A DNA stretch of 64,000 bases from Portunus trituberculatus (lineage: Eukaryota; Arthropoda; Malacostraca; Decapoda; Portunidae), in NCBI RefSeq assembly GCF_017591435.1, contig NC_059255.1:1069835-1133834 (forward strand), read 5' to 3'. Made by a program: the position numbers and the translations under genes. A model generated the notes under the pieces. The model did no database searches. It worked only from the letters and a program-made list of their open reading frames with translations, and was not told the DNA's origin. Positions within the stretch are counted from its first letter, which is position 1; each line of letters opens with the position of its first letter. Shown here one piece after another: positions 12,250 through 23,376 of this stretch.

Positions 12250-13930
12250 TCCGTAATGGGCTCATGAAGGAGGTGAGACGGGAGATCTTGATAAGGCGTC
12301 GGCGATGATGGTGGACTTCCAAGTTGAAGGGTTGAGTTAACAAGGCCCACCTAAGAATGCGTTGGTTTCGGTTCTTCATGGCGTGAAGGAAGGCCAGAGG
12401 ATTGTGATCGGTGAAGACCTTCGTAGTTTGAGGACCAGGATGAAGGTAGCACTCAAAACGTTGGAGGGCCAGGACGACTGCCAGAGCCTCCTTCTCGATG
12501 GTGGAGTAGTTGAGTTGATGTTTCTTCAGCTTGGCGGAGTGATAGGCGATGGGATGGAGGATGCCGCTTGTGGGGTCCATTTGTAGTAGGACAGCACCCA
12601 CTCCAACTCTACTCGCGTCCACTTGTAGATGGAAGGGGCGGGAGTGATCTGGTGTCCAGACCACTGGCTCCGAGGAGAGGAACGCCTTGAGATGTTGGAA
12701 GGCTTGGTCACAGATCGGGGTCCAGTGGAAGGGGACGGAAGTGCTGATAAGGTCCGTCAGGGGGGCGGCCAGGGTGGAGAAATTCCTACAGAATCTTTTG
12801 TAGAAACCAGCCATCCCCAAGAACCCCATGAGAGCTTTCCTGGTGGTAGGGACAGGGAAGCCAAGGATGGCCTCCACGTTGGCTCTCTTGGGGCGAACCT
12901 TACCGTTCCCCACCACATGTCCGAGGTAGACCACCGTAGACTTCCCGAAGGTGGACTTGGCCAGGTTGATTGTAAGCCCGGCTTCCTGCAACCGACCCAT
13001 CAGCCTCCGGAGACGGGTCAGATGTGTCACCCAGTCGTCCGAAGTCACCACCAGGTCGTCCAGATATGCAGCTGTTCCCTTCAAGACCTGGGTGATGTAA
13101 TTTATAGCCCTCTGGAAGGTGGCAGGAGCATTAGACAAGCCGAAGGGCATCACTGTATATTGGTATAGCCCGAAGGGGGTGATGAAGGCTGATATTATTC
13201 GGGCCTCGTCCGAGAGGGGAATCTGGTAGTAACCCTTAAGTAAATCTATAGTGGTTACAAATTTGGCTACTCCTATGCTATCTATAAGGTCCTCTATCAA
13301 GGGCAATGGGTAGGAGTCTGGCACCGTCACTTTATTTGATTTCCTGTAGTCGGTGCAAAATCGACTACTACCATCTTGCTTAGATATTAACAGGCAGGGA
13401 GAAGCCCAGGGAGATATACTAGGTTCTGCAAGGTGATGACAGAGCAGATAGTCTACCTCTTTTTTCATCAAGTCTCTTTTAATGGGTGAAATGCGATAGG
13501 CTGGTTGTCTTATAAGCTTGATGTCATTAGATATTAATGTTATGTCATGTTGAATAGTAGTACAAAGTTCTGGAAGGTCACCTGTGATTTTTGAAAAGTC
13601 TAGCAATAACTTTTTAAGATCAGACTGTTGTGAAGGTGTTAAGGAAAGAAAAACCTCATCAAGGTTGGATATGATTTGGCTGTTTGAGGGGCGTCCTTTA
13701 GGTGACGAGAAGAGGAATTTGATGTTGGACTCTTCCTCGGGGGGCACAGGACCAGACTCCTTCCCTATCAGACATACAGGTACAGTGCGAGACAAGTCGT
13801 CCTCTGGTTCTCTGGAGTGGTAAGGTTTCATTAGGTTGATATGAACTAGTTGGGAATTCTTACGACGGTCAGGAGTGTGGACCACGTAGTTTAATGGACT
13901 TAGTTTTTGAGCCACAACATAAGGTCCCAT
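12242..13930 (-). pseudogene. RT-RNase H part of Gmr1-like pol (copy 1)
   Basis: A single 562-codon frame. The first ~35 residues are the integrase tail (GPYVVAQKLSPLNYVV, INLMKPYHS). RT follows: HDITL, RISPIKRDLMKKEVDYLL, SRFCTDYRKSN, TTIDLLKGYYQIPL, VMPFGLSNAPATFQ and the catalytic YLDDLVV. RNase H follows: LQVDASRVGVGAVLLQ, IEKEALAVVLALQRFE, VFTDHNPLAFL. The last ~25 residues are out of the family frame because of a small deletion, so the usual ADALSRSP end lies in another frame. It would copy the element RNA into DNA in gag particles. Integrase motifs directly upstream in the same direction fix the INT-before-RT order. Confidence 0.9.
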
Positions 13931-13934
13931 GAAC

Positions 13935-15048
13935 TTACTGTGAAGAGTAGGGAGTGCCTGGAGTGGGGAGAAAAAGTAAAACCTTGTCTCCTGGTTTGAA
14001 ACTTTTCATAACAGATTTGGGAAGAGAATTCTGTTGCATTTTAGTTTGAGATTTGAGGAAGTTTGATTTAGCAAAAGATCTGACCACTGATTTTATTCTT
14101 AAGGTTACTGATGTCAGACACACTGGGGCTTGAAGGAGTATTTTGAGTAAACCATTGATCCTTTAATATTTTGAGAGGCCCCCTGATCTGTCTACCATAG
14201 AGCAATTCAAAAGGGGAGTAACCTAAAGAATCTTGAGGAGATTGTCTTAAAGCGAAGAGAAGGAAAGAAATACTTTCATCCCAGTCTCCTTGATGCTCCA
14301 AGCAATACTTCTTCATCATGGATTTTAATGTTTCGTGAAACCGCTCGAGACAGCCTTGGGATGGGGGGTGGTAAGCCGAGGAGGTAACATGGTCGATGTT
14401 TAGCTCATTCACTATCTGTTGGAAAAAATGGCTAGTGAAATTGCTACCCTTGTCAGACTGAATTTATTTTGGAATTCCTACCGAAGTGAAAAAATGTATT
14501 AGATGTTTTACAATGGTCTTTGATGTGATGTTCTTAAGAGGGAATGCTTCAGGGTACCTGGTAGTGGGATCCATGAGGGTTAACAAATACTGATTCCCTC
14601 ATTTGGTTTTGGGTAAGGGCCCTACACAGTCTAGAATGATCTTTTCGAAGGGGTCCGTCTGAACTGGAATAGGCGTCAGAGGAGCTGGCACAAGGCGTTC
14701 GTTAGGTTTACCCACAATTTGACATATATGACATGTTTTTACATAGTGTGACACATCCTTTTTCATTCCTGGCCAAAATAAATGTTGAAGAGCCTTCTTG
14801 TAGGTTTTTTGGATGCCTAGATGACCTGACAATCCATCATGAGCTAGTTCTATAATGGCTGGTCTTACAGACAAGGGGATGACAACTTGATGTGTTTCTG
14901 ACCAGGTGTCTAGTTGTTTCAATTCAGGTCTGTAGGCACACATCAGGACTCCTTCCTGATAATAAAAACAAGGCAACTTAGACATATCCTTTGTCTCACT
15001 TGGCAACATGTCTGATCTTAGCCAAAGTGAGATCCTGTTCCTGAGCAT
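13935..15048 (-). pseudogene. Integrase part of Gmr1-like pol (copy 1)
   Basis: Reads on the minus strand in several frames. The zinc-binding HHCC domain at about 14840-14690 has GLSGHLGIQKTYKKALQH ... CHICQIVGK. The catalytic core has ILDCVGPLPKTK (first Asp), TDKG/SDKG-type and SAYHPPSQGCLERFHETLK (catalytic Glu), then FALRQSPQDSLGYSPFELLYG. An in-frame stop and frameshifts near 14465, 14600 and 14100 break it. The enzyme would insert the cDNA. Its position between protease and RT is the unusual point. Confidence 0.85.
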
Positions 15049-15985
15049 TAATCAAATTCTCCTTTGAAATGATGTTATTGTACAAGTTGTCAGTAGAGGC
15101 AATCATTGGTGGAAGAGGTGGTGAAAGGGCAGGGGACTTGGACTGAGACCTGGTGACTGCACACACTGGGAAGAAGTGAGGGGATGTTTCGTCCAGGGTC
15201 TTAGTGGGGCTTTCTGTTAAGGGAGAATCAAGAACAATGAAGTTTGGAACAGCCAAGTTACCCGCAAGATCGTTACCCAGTACGAGATGTACCTTCGGTA
15301 CTGGCAGTTCATCAGGTTTAATGGCTACCTCAACCTCTCCTGAAATGAAAGGGCACTGTAAGCTAATTTTAGCCAAGGGATAGGAGAGCTGTGACTCGAG
15401 ACCTGTAAGGATCACCTTCTCCCCAGTGAAAGCCTGTTTGATGTTAGGGATGACATCTTCCCTTAAGATGGATTGGGCAGCACCTGTATCACGCAGAACC
15501 TTGACATTTATTGCCTTGTCTTTACCATCAGTCAGGGACACTTTACCTTGATACGTGTACGAGTCATAAAGTTCTAGAGGAGAGTTGACAGGGTTAGCTA
15601 GGGCCACTGGTTTCTTGTTCTCAAATGTGTTAGGTTTAGGGGCCACAAAAGAAAGTTGACGTTGAGAAGCCTTGCAATTTGGGTCTCTACATTTTTGGAT
15701 CGTGTGTCCTGGTTTCTTACAGTATGTACACCAGAAGGAATTATATGTATTTGGCGAGAATCCGGTCGGCTTACCATCCGCGCCCCCAAAACCTTCCCCA
15801 AAGGAGGACCTAACATTAGATAGTGAACCACGACCTCTACTACCCAGGGATCCCATCAACAAAGCAAAGGCATCAGCCACTTTAGCAGCAGACATAAGAT
15901 CACTCTCTCCCCCTTCTTCCACATGCCTCAGAATATTAAAGGGTAACTTGTTCTTCCATTCTTCCAGGACCATTAGATTGACCAA
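14996..15985 (-). pseudogene. gag 3' half with zinc knuckle, plus protease (copy 1)
   Basis: A 329-codon frame. A CCHC zinc knuckle CTYCKKPGHTIQKC lies near residue 85, typical of nucleocapsid. A retropepsin-type active site VLRDTGAAQSIL lies near residue 160, then a flap-like region and LVLGNDLAG. A proline/serine-rich linker (TRSQSKSPALSPPLPP) leads to the integrase region. The protease would cut the polyprotein. Confidence 0.85.
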
Positions 15986-15989
15986 CTCT

Positions 15990-16865
15990 GAAAAGGTGGT
16001 AATGTTAAGGGCGGCTAACCATTTCTTAAATTGTCTTAGTTTCTTACTAGCAAATTCAACATAGGTGTGAGACTCTGGTTTTATATTCTTTCGGAACTTG
16101 TCTGTATCAATCAGAATTGATAGAGTAAGCGTCTAGAATGTTACCTTTGATCTCTTCATATTCTACCTCATCACTAAGGCCGTTGTATGCCCTATAAGCT
16201 TTTCCTACTAGCTTAGGGAGAAGGAGAGACACCCACTGATCCTTGGGCCATTTATTCCTATTAGCAATGCTCTCAAAGGCGCGAAATAACCCGTCAACAT
16301 CAGATTCATCAAAAGGGGGAACTAGTGGAGCAGCTATAGCAGGATTAAAGCTTGCTAACTTTTTCCTTATATCTATTTCTTCCCCTCTAAACTTAGCGTC
16401 ATTTCGTAGGGCTAACTCCTGAATTTCTAACTCTTTCTCCTGTCTTTTAAGTTGTAACTGAAATTCTCTCTCTTTATCTTTTTTTCTGCCTGTAGTTGCA
16501 TTTCTTTCGCTTCTTTTTCTGCCTGTAGTTGCATTTGTTTTTCATGCATCCGGTATTCTAGTCTAAGCTTCTCAATTTCCCACTGATTTATCCTACTCTT
16601 ATCCTGTTCTTCCTGCGGACTGTGTCCTCGTAGAGGCTGACATGGGAGTTAACTCTTCTATGGCATTTCCTAGCAACTGACCTTCTTGCACTAGATGTTC
16701 AACAACTACATTCTTAATGACCTCTTTAGTCATCTGAGATATGATGGGAACTTCAAAATGTTTAGCGATGGCTTTCCATTGGACCTTCTTTATATTAGCA
16801 TCTTTAAGTTGTTCCAGCGAAGGGTCAGCACAAAAATCTTCAACGTTAAACTGAGCGGAAGCCAT
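15990..16865 (-). pseudogene. gag N-terminal half (copy 1)
   Basis: Starts at an ATG at 16865 (MASAQFNVEDFCADPSLEQL). After residue ~80 a deletion relative to copy 2 shifts the frame. Downstream the other frames still show a Gln/Lys/Glu-rich coiled coil (MQLQAEKEAKE repeats) and a retrotransposon-gag domain (FRAFESIA, LLPKLVGKAYRAYNGLS). It would form the particle shell. The region 16866-17530 up to the primer site is an untranslated leader. Confidence 0.8.
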
Positions 16866-17530
16866 ATTAAATAGATGTTAAACAACAACAAAAAAAATGA
16901 TAAGCGAATTACTTAAGTGAGGAACTTGGCAGAGTGATATTAAAGGCAACCTTGGAAATTACCTGGATTATACTTAAGTAAACACTTATGAGTACAATCA
17001 CTAATGAGGGGGGTAAACTAGAGAATTACGGCATTAAGAGGGATCCGGATTACTCTAGTTACGAGACTTGAGAGTGAGGAGCAAATTGTACTGAGACTTG
17101 TTATTGATAAGGAGGCGGATTAGTCTGAGAGAATAGTTAAAATAGCCGATTCTAACTAGCGAGAAAAATGATCCGCGAAGTGAGGGGATTGAGGGTTCGC
17201 ATGAACATATGATGATCCCAACACTTGGATAACACTTATTACACACCTGCCTATGTGCAAAAAATAGAGATAAGTGCTATCGGTGAACACGCATTTCTAC
17301 CTGGTTTCCTGCTCTACCACTGCTATGCGATACCAATGAAAGTCACGAAGCACGTTTAACCCAAAAGGAGCGAGCTACTTGATCGCACAAAGGTAAATTT
17401 AAACCACTCGCAGAGTAAGTCACAGAAAAAAACCACATCAAAGTCACAACACCACAGAAACAAAAAAATAATGTAATCACAGAAAAAAAGTCACTGGAAA
17501 AATAGAACACTGAACATGGGTTATAATGAT

Positions 17531-17546
17531 CCTGTCATGGTCGCCA
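17531..17546 (-). other. Primer-binding site of copy 1
   Basis: On the minus strand, two bases after the 5' LTR end, the sequence starts TGGCGACCATGACAGG. It resembles the tRNA-Arg-type primer sites known from some insect gypsy elements. One base differs from the site of copy 2. Confidence 0.7.
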
Positions 17547-17548
17547 AT

Positions 17549-18150
17549 TGTTACGTTCACCGGTTAAACGGGTAAGATTGGCATCGGGGAGCCGGTGAAC
17601 AATAACAATAAAAAAAAAACCACTGCAGGTTCAACTGGTGAGAAAATGCAAAAGGGGGCACTTTAAAAAGCTATTTTGATAACCCATAATGAAACTGACA
17701 CACATAGATATAACATGAAACATGAAACACAGGAAAATGACATACACATATACATATAACACAGAAATGAATACAAAAATAAGGAACCCAACTTAATACC
17801 TAACAATAATCCTAATCCTATATGGAGGCAATGTGGAAAACACGGGACGAGGGGAAGTGATACTTATGAGGTGTCGCAGTGGTCAAGTGCTGGATGATGG
17901 TTGATCCCACGGTAGTCCCAAGAGGCGTTGTGTTCACTGGTTGAGGCCTGGACCTCGACTTGACTTTCCAGAAAGCCGAGCTTGCTTTAACACTTCTGCT
18001 GGAGTCGAATGGGGCCGCGTGAATCCAACTTCGGGACAGTAGCAGGGCTTCATGAGACGGTGACGTGGAAGGGGAGGCGGAGAGGTGGCGAACGAGGTAA
18101 CAAGCGGAGGAGGGGATGGTAGTGGAGTATGTTACGGGCGGGCCGTAACA
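17549..18150 (-). repeat. 5' LTR of Gmr1-like copy 1
   Basis: A 602-bp LTR with TGTTAC...GTAACA ends. It is followed by CTGG, the right target duplication, after which the LINE ORF1 continues. Confidence 0.9.
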
Positions 18151-18622
18151 CTGGAAAGCAAGTTCCTAAACATTTTGTCCATAGAAGAAAAACTGGATAG
18201 AGTTCTAGCCGAGAATGATTCGTTCAAAAAAAGAGATCTATTTGTTAACGTTAGCGAATAAAGAGCTATTGAAAGAAAAAGTAGAGATGGAGAAAGAAAA
18301 CAACAACTAAGGAAACAATGTGAAGAGATGAAGGCTAAACTCATGGAAATGGAGATAAAAATATCCTAAGGGGACTTGAGGAAGGAGGAATGCCTTAATC
18401 TAATTGATACCAGGATGAAAGAAGTGAACCATGAACATCAGGAGGTACAAAGGTCGTTTAGGAAGATAGTAAAAAAGCAGGAAGAGGAAAATAAAGGGAT
18501 TACGCAGAGGGAAATGGTAAAGGCACTAAAGGAAAATGAGTATGTGGTGAGAGATATTGCTGAAAAGAAAAAATGTGTGATCATAATAGGATTGAGGGAG
18601 GAAACTAACAGGAACTGGCAGG
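18151..18622 (+). mobile_element. Family C LINE, ORF1 middle part
   Basis: A continuation of the LINE ORF1 after the LTR element: coiled-coil sequence (FLNILSIEEKLDRVLAEND) with some frame breaks near 18235, then MRKEECLNLIDTRMKEV and the RRM-like start CVIIIGLREET. It ends at CAGG (18619-18622), the left duplication of a solo LTR. Confidence 0.8.
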
Positions 18623-19291
18623 TGTTACGGCCCGCCCGTAACATACATTACTACTATCACCTCCTCCGCTTGTTACCTCGTTCGCCACCTCTCCGCCTCC
18701 CCTTCCACGTCACCGTCTCGTGAACCTTCCATGCCACCATTTCATGAACCCTCCATGTCACCGTTTCATGAAGCCCCGTTACTGTCCCGAAGTTGGATTC
18801 ACGCGGCCCCTTTTGACTCAACCGGAAGTGTTGAGCCAGCTCTTAGCTTTCTGGATTGCAAGTTGAGGTTCAGGCCTCAACCAGTGAACACAACGCCTCT
18901 TGGGTCTGCCGTGGGATCAACCATCACCCAGCATTTCACCACTGCGACACCGCATAAGTATCACTTCCCCTCGTCCGTGTTTTCCACATTGCCTCCATAT
19001 AGGATTAGGATTATTGTTAGGTATTAAGTTGGGATTTATTGTTGTATTTATTACTGTGTTATATGTATATGTGTATGTCATTTTCCTGTGTTTCATTTTA
19101 TATATCTGTGTTTCATGTTTCATGTTATATATGTGTGTCAATATCATTATGGGTTATTAAAATAGCTTTTTAAAGTGACCCCCTTTTGCATTTCCTCACC
19201 AGTTGAACCTGCAGTGTTTTTTTTTTTTTTATTGTTATTGTTCACCTGCTCTCCGATGCCAATCTTACCAGTTTAACCGGTGAACGTAACA
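18623..19291 (+). repeat. Solo LTR of the Gmr1-like family
   Basis: A 669-bp LTR in the opposite orientation to copy 1, bounded TGTTACGG...GTAACA. CAGG occurs on both sides (18619-18622 and 19292-19295). Internal element sequence is absent, as after LTR-LTR recombination. It has three 24-bp CACCGTYTCRTGAA-type units near its 5' part, a TATA-like motif (CATATAGGATTAG) and ATTAAA near the 3' part. Confidence 0.9.
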
Positions 19292-21869
19292 CAGGACAGG
19301 AGGGATAAGGAAAATGACAGGATTAAGTCTTTACTGAACCAGATCTCTGTGGAAGAAGAGGACCTATATGCTGAGGAAGAAGAAAGTGTGAGATTGGGAG
19401 CTTTTGAGGAAGGCAAGAATAGACCATTAAAATTGAAATTAAAGTCTCAGGTGGCAGCGGAGGCCTTGTTGAGGAGGGCTTGGAAACTTAAGGACTCTGA
19501 GGAAACCAAAACAATTCACATAAGAAGAAATATGTCACAAGATGAGTGAATGAAAATGAAGGAGCTTGCAACTGAAGTGAAGGAGAGGAATGACGAAAGA
19601 ACAGAGGAGGAAAAGACCAAGTTTTTTTGGAGGATGAGAAATGGGAGGCTAAAGAAGTGGTGGATAAAACAGACAGAATAGGTATTACATGGAAGAATGA
19701 AACTAGGAATGAAATAAAAGTGACTTACACGAACATAGATGGATTTCTGTCTAAGAGGCTAGAATGTATGGATTACCTAAGAAATAACGAACCGGACATA
19801 ATGTGTGTAGTGGAAACAAGGCTAAGGCCCGAAATAAAGCTAGACTGGTTTGTTGCAAAACACTACAAAGTATGGAGAAATGATAGAAAAAATAAAGGAG
19901 GTGGTGGTATAATGGTTCTTACTAAGGAAGATCTGATAGTGAAGGAGGTGAACTATAGTAAGAGAAATGAGGAAGTGATAAGTATGCTTATAACAGATGG
20001 CAAGAGGAACATTAATATTATAACAGTATACATACCACCCAGAACCAGTGCTTGGGAATATGAACAGTACCAAATGGTGATGAGAAATACTCTAGACAGA
20101 ATGAAGCAAGAACTCATCAGAAAGGATAGAGTGATGATAGTTGGAGACTTTAATTGCAAAGAAATAGTGTGGGAAGACTACAAAGTGGTGAACGGTGGTG
20201 AGTGGGCAGAAGAATTGTTAAAGGTAGCAAAAAATAACTTGATGACACAGTGGGTGAGATCACCAACAAGGTGCAGGGGACAAGATGTTGCAGCAAGGTT
20301 GGATTTGGTATTTACCAGGGAATCTCTCTAAAAGAGGAAATTGAACATGAAAGTCCCTTGGGGAAAAGCGATCATGATGTCCTAAGCTTTGAACTGGATA
20401 CGGAATTAAGCACGAATAAGATTGTGGAACGCAGGGAGGAAAAATTAAATTATACTAGGGCAAATTATAACCATATAAGGGAGTTCTTTAATAGAAATTG
20501 TGAAGAAGCAAAAAAGAACAAAGAAAAGGCATGGAAGAAACTTAAGAAAAACAGTGACGTATTATCAAGGGAAGTCTAAAAAACAGCAAGGAATAGATAT
20601 GTTGAAGTAAGGAGAACAGCACAGAAGGAATATGAACAGAGGGTGGTGGAAAACTGATAGTGACCCAAAAATGTTTTACAAATTCATAAAGAGCCCTCCA
20701 TATTAACACACTATATAATATTTACACTTGGTCTCCTGTTAACATTACATCTTCAAGTCCTGCACGTTCCTAGGAGTCCCCACCCACTCTGCAGTTTTAG
20801 CCCTTTATTCAGGAATGCTTTGCTCTCTTACCACGACTATTTTCAAAGGCTACAGAGATGATTAGGCAATAGAAAAGGTAAAAAACGGGGAAGAAGTATA
20901 TGAAGTTGCTGGAGATATAGCTGAAATTTTTAACGACAACTTTTGCAAAGTGTTTACAAAGGAGGAGCATTTTATGGGAGGAAGGCCTACGGAAATAAAG
21001 CAAATGCAGGACGTCATGGTTACTAAGGAAGATGTAAGTAAAATTATAAGCAATCTGGATATTAGTAAATCAATGGGGCCTGATGGCATATCTGGGAGGT
21101 TGCTAAATGAATGTAAGGATCAATTGTTGAACCCCGTATTTGATATTGTGGAAACCTCCATACGAACAGGATTAGTTCCGAAAGAGTGGAAAAAAGCTGA
21201 CATTGTGCCTATATATAAGAATGGTAGTAGAATGGAACCGCTAAATTATAGACCAGTATCGTTGACTAGTATATTGTGCAAGGTATGTGAAGAAGTAATT
21301 AAAGCTAAGTGGAGTGAGTATCTAGAAAGTGAAAACATTCTGAGTGAAAGGCAGTTTGGTTTCAGAAAAGGAAGATCCAATTTATTATGTTTTTATTCAA
21401 GAGTGACTGACATACTACAACATAGAGAGGGATGGATGGATGCTATCTACCTAGACTTGAGAAAGGCCTTTGATAAAGTACCACACAATAGACTGATGTG
21501 GAAACTAAAGATGATTGGAGGAGTAAATGATAAACTAGCAAAATGGATGGAAAATTACTTAATGGGAAGAGAAATGAGAACAGCGGTGAGAGGAAGGAAG
21601 TCCGAGTGGAAGAAGGTAACCAGTGGAGTTCCACAACTCCGAGGACATGGAAAAAAGCTAATAAAGGACATCTGTCTAAATGACGTGAGAAAATACAGTT
21701 TCCCGCATCATAGCATTGATAAGTGGAATAAACTGAGCAGTGATGTCGTTGACGCGGTGTGTGTCAATCAGATGAAAGAGAGATATGACAGGAATGGACA
21801 GGAGACAGGTCACAGAGAGCTTAGCTCGGGCCCTGTAATACACAAATAGGTAAATACAAATAGGTAAAT
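19292..21869 (+). mobile_element. Family C LINE, ORF1 end and ORF2, deleted
   Basis: The frame of ORF1 resumes after the solo LTR (RRDKENDRIKSLL ... NRPLKLKLKSQ). ORF2 from about 19650 has an APE endonuclease (TYTNIDGFLSKRLE, MIVGDFNCKEIVW, GKSDHDVLSFEL). RT runs from about 21000 (SMGPDGISGRLL, LNYRPVSLTSIL, DLRKAFDKVPHNRLM) up to TSGVPQ at about 21634. There it jumps directly to the C-terminal tail (VRKYSFPHHSIDKWN), so the FADD-containing segment is deleted. A non-LINE insertion of about 170 bp sits at 20695-20865. The tail has AAATAGGTAAATAC twice, then AC repeats. Confidence 0.85.
20695..20865. other. Short unidentified insertion in LINE C
   Basis: About 170 bp with no LINE coding similarity interrupt the region between endonuclease and RT (after FYKFIKS). 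No clear terminal repeats or duplication were found. It is possibly a non-autonomous element fragment. Confidence 0.4.
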
Positions 21870-21880
21870 ACACACACACA

Positions 21881-22383
21881 TACAGTAAAGACGAGATTCC
21901 ATCAAAATGCAGACATGAGACTAGGGAAAAAATGAAAGCTGATGATGACTATGTTGGTGAGGGAGAAAGCGCATTCGAAGGTTTCAATACGACGAATACT
22001 TCACTACTTAAGAGAGTGTTGAATATTGAATGTAAACTAGATAAATTGATAAAGGAGAGTATGGAAATGAAAGAGAATGAAGAACAGGAAAAAGAGTTTA
22101 TAAAACTGAGAGAAAAGATAAAAAAAAGTGGAAGAAAACGAAGCTAGGCTAAGAGAGGAACTGAAAAAGGAAGTAGCTAACTACAAGAAGCAGATGGAAG
22201 AAGGACTCGGTAAAGCCGAGAAAGAAAAAGAGAAGCCGAAAGATCTAGTAAACAAGGAAGAGGAGAGAGTACAGAACGTGATTAAAAAAGAAGTACAAGA
22301 ATGGAGAGTCCTAGATAAGAAAGATAAGGCTGATTTTCAGGAGGTGATTCAAGAATAACTAAAAGAAAAAGAAGAAAATGTAT
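21881..22383 (+). mobile_element. Family A LINE ORF1 fragment (D)
   Basis: Starts right after an AC tract and matches the ORF1 start of the element at 3315 (ADDDYVGEGESAF..., then EEGLGKAEKEKEK, AFQEV/DFQEVIQE). It has one frameshift near 22130 and stops abruptly at about 22383, where Penelope-like sequence begins. Confidence 0.8.
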
Positions 22384-22760
22384 TCAGAAGTGTTACCATT
22401 TCTGGATACATTGATTCACAGAAAATAAAAGGAAAAGCAAGGTTCTCTGTCTACAGAAAACCCACCAACAAGGACGATTTCGTTAATTTCCTTTCACAAC
22501 ACGATATAAAAACAAAATCGGGCATAGTAATTGGGTTCTTCTTGCGTGCCCTTAGAGTATGCAGTGAACGTACATACATCATGGAAGCCTGTAAAGTATT
22601 AATGTACCCAGCAGGCCTGCTTCTTAAACTAAAACGAAAAGCGGAAGAGATTTGGAAAAGAAATGAAAATCCAGTGAAAAGGGAAACCGATTTCCTGGTT
22701 GTGCCGTACTCGAAGACAATGGCACCGATATCCCGTCTCCTCGTCAAGGCCGGCTTAAGA
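22384..22760 (+). mobile_element. Penelope-like element fragment (RT C-terminal part)
   Basis: A plus-strand reading gives FLDTLIH, KARFSVYRKPTNKDDFVNF, SQHDIKTKSGIVIGFFLRALR and ETDFLVVPYSKTM, in the order seen after the RT core of Penelope-like elements, just before the GIY-YIG endonuclease. The RT core and nuclease are absent. From about 22760 the sequence changes character. Confidence 0.7.
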
Positions 22761-23098
22761 ATACCGCTTGGCGTGAACCCGCCCTCGTACAACTTCTTTA
22801 TTCTTCTACTGTATTTCTCTTCGCCCTTAGCGTCCGCCGAATATGTGAAGGTGAACCCCGCGGGCATTGCCTCAAGGGGGGGCCCTCAGAGGGCTGCCTT
22901 AAGCCTGTTCGGTAGGTCAGGCAACCACTTGGTCAGGGTTAGGCGCTGGGTAGGGCCATCTCGACGGTTGTTAGCAGCCAGGTGGTCAAACTGCCCTGCA
23001 TAGGCAGGCTCCTTCCATATTTCTATCCTGCATATGCTGTGGTCTTGCGTCGGGCTTCGGCCCCATTATAGGACATATTGTACTGACATGTAACAACC

Positions 23099-23293
23099 AT
23101 GCCTCGTGTGAAGATCAAAGCGACGGACCCCAAGGACCCAAGACTGAAAAACTTTCTCCTAGAAACTCTAGCAAAACACGACATATACATAACTAAACTG
23201 ATTCCTCTCTCTGATGGATTTGTTATCATTACCGGCAACGATCAAGAGCAAGACAAGCTCTTCAACCCCAGAACAACAGAAGACCTGACCTGA
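23099..23293 (+). CDS. Short ORF upstream of LINE-F ORF1
   Basis: A 64-codon frame (MPRVKIKATDPKDPRLKNFL ... TEDLT) before the PHD-containing ORF. It may be the intact N-terminal piece of a longer ORF1 cut by a frameshift, or a separate leader ORF. No domain is recognised. Confidence 0.45.
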   Translation: MPRVKIKATDPKDPRLKNFLLETLAKHDIYITKLIPLSDGFVIITGNDQEQDKLFNPRTTEDLT

Positions 23294-23376
23294 TGCCGCG
23301 AAGAGAGGACGTGTGCGACTCCGTTCCTGTTTTGTGAAGAGTTTTTTCCTGGATCCCACAAGAAGTAAGAACAAGA

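Larger units (their letters stand above)
11596..18150 (-). mobile_element. Gmr1-like Ty3/gypsy-type LTR retrotransposon, copy 1
   Basis: A complete element of about 6.55 kb, read on the minus strand. It has LTRs at 17549-18150 (5') and 11596-12230 (3'), both TGTTAC...GTAACA-bounded, a primer-binding site, a polypurine tract, and a 4-bp target duplication CTGG (11592-11595 and 18151-18154). Protein domains in order: gag with a CCHC knuckle, protease, integrase, then reverse transcriptase and RNase H. Integrase lying before RT is copia order, yet the RT sequence is gypsy-type (FCTDYRK, YLDDLVV). This combination is known in Gmr1-group elements. Frameshifts and stops break gag and the pol junctions. 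It interrupts ORF1 of a LINE. No env-like gene is seen. Confidence 0.9.

Noticed and set aside
12629..13168. Plus-strand 179-codon frame
   Set aside because: Antisense of the RT/RNase H region of LTR copy 1.
22451..22867. Minus-strand 138-codon frame
   Set aside because: Antisense shadow of the Penelope-like fragment.
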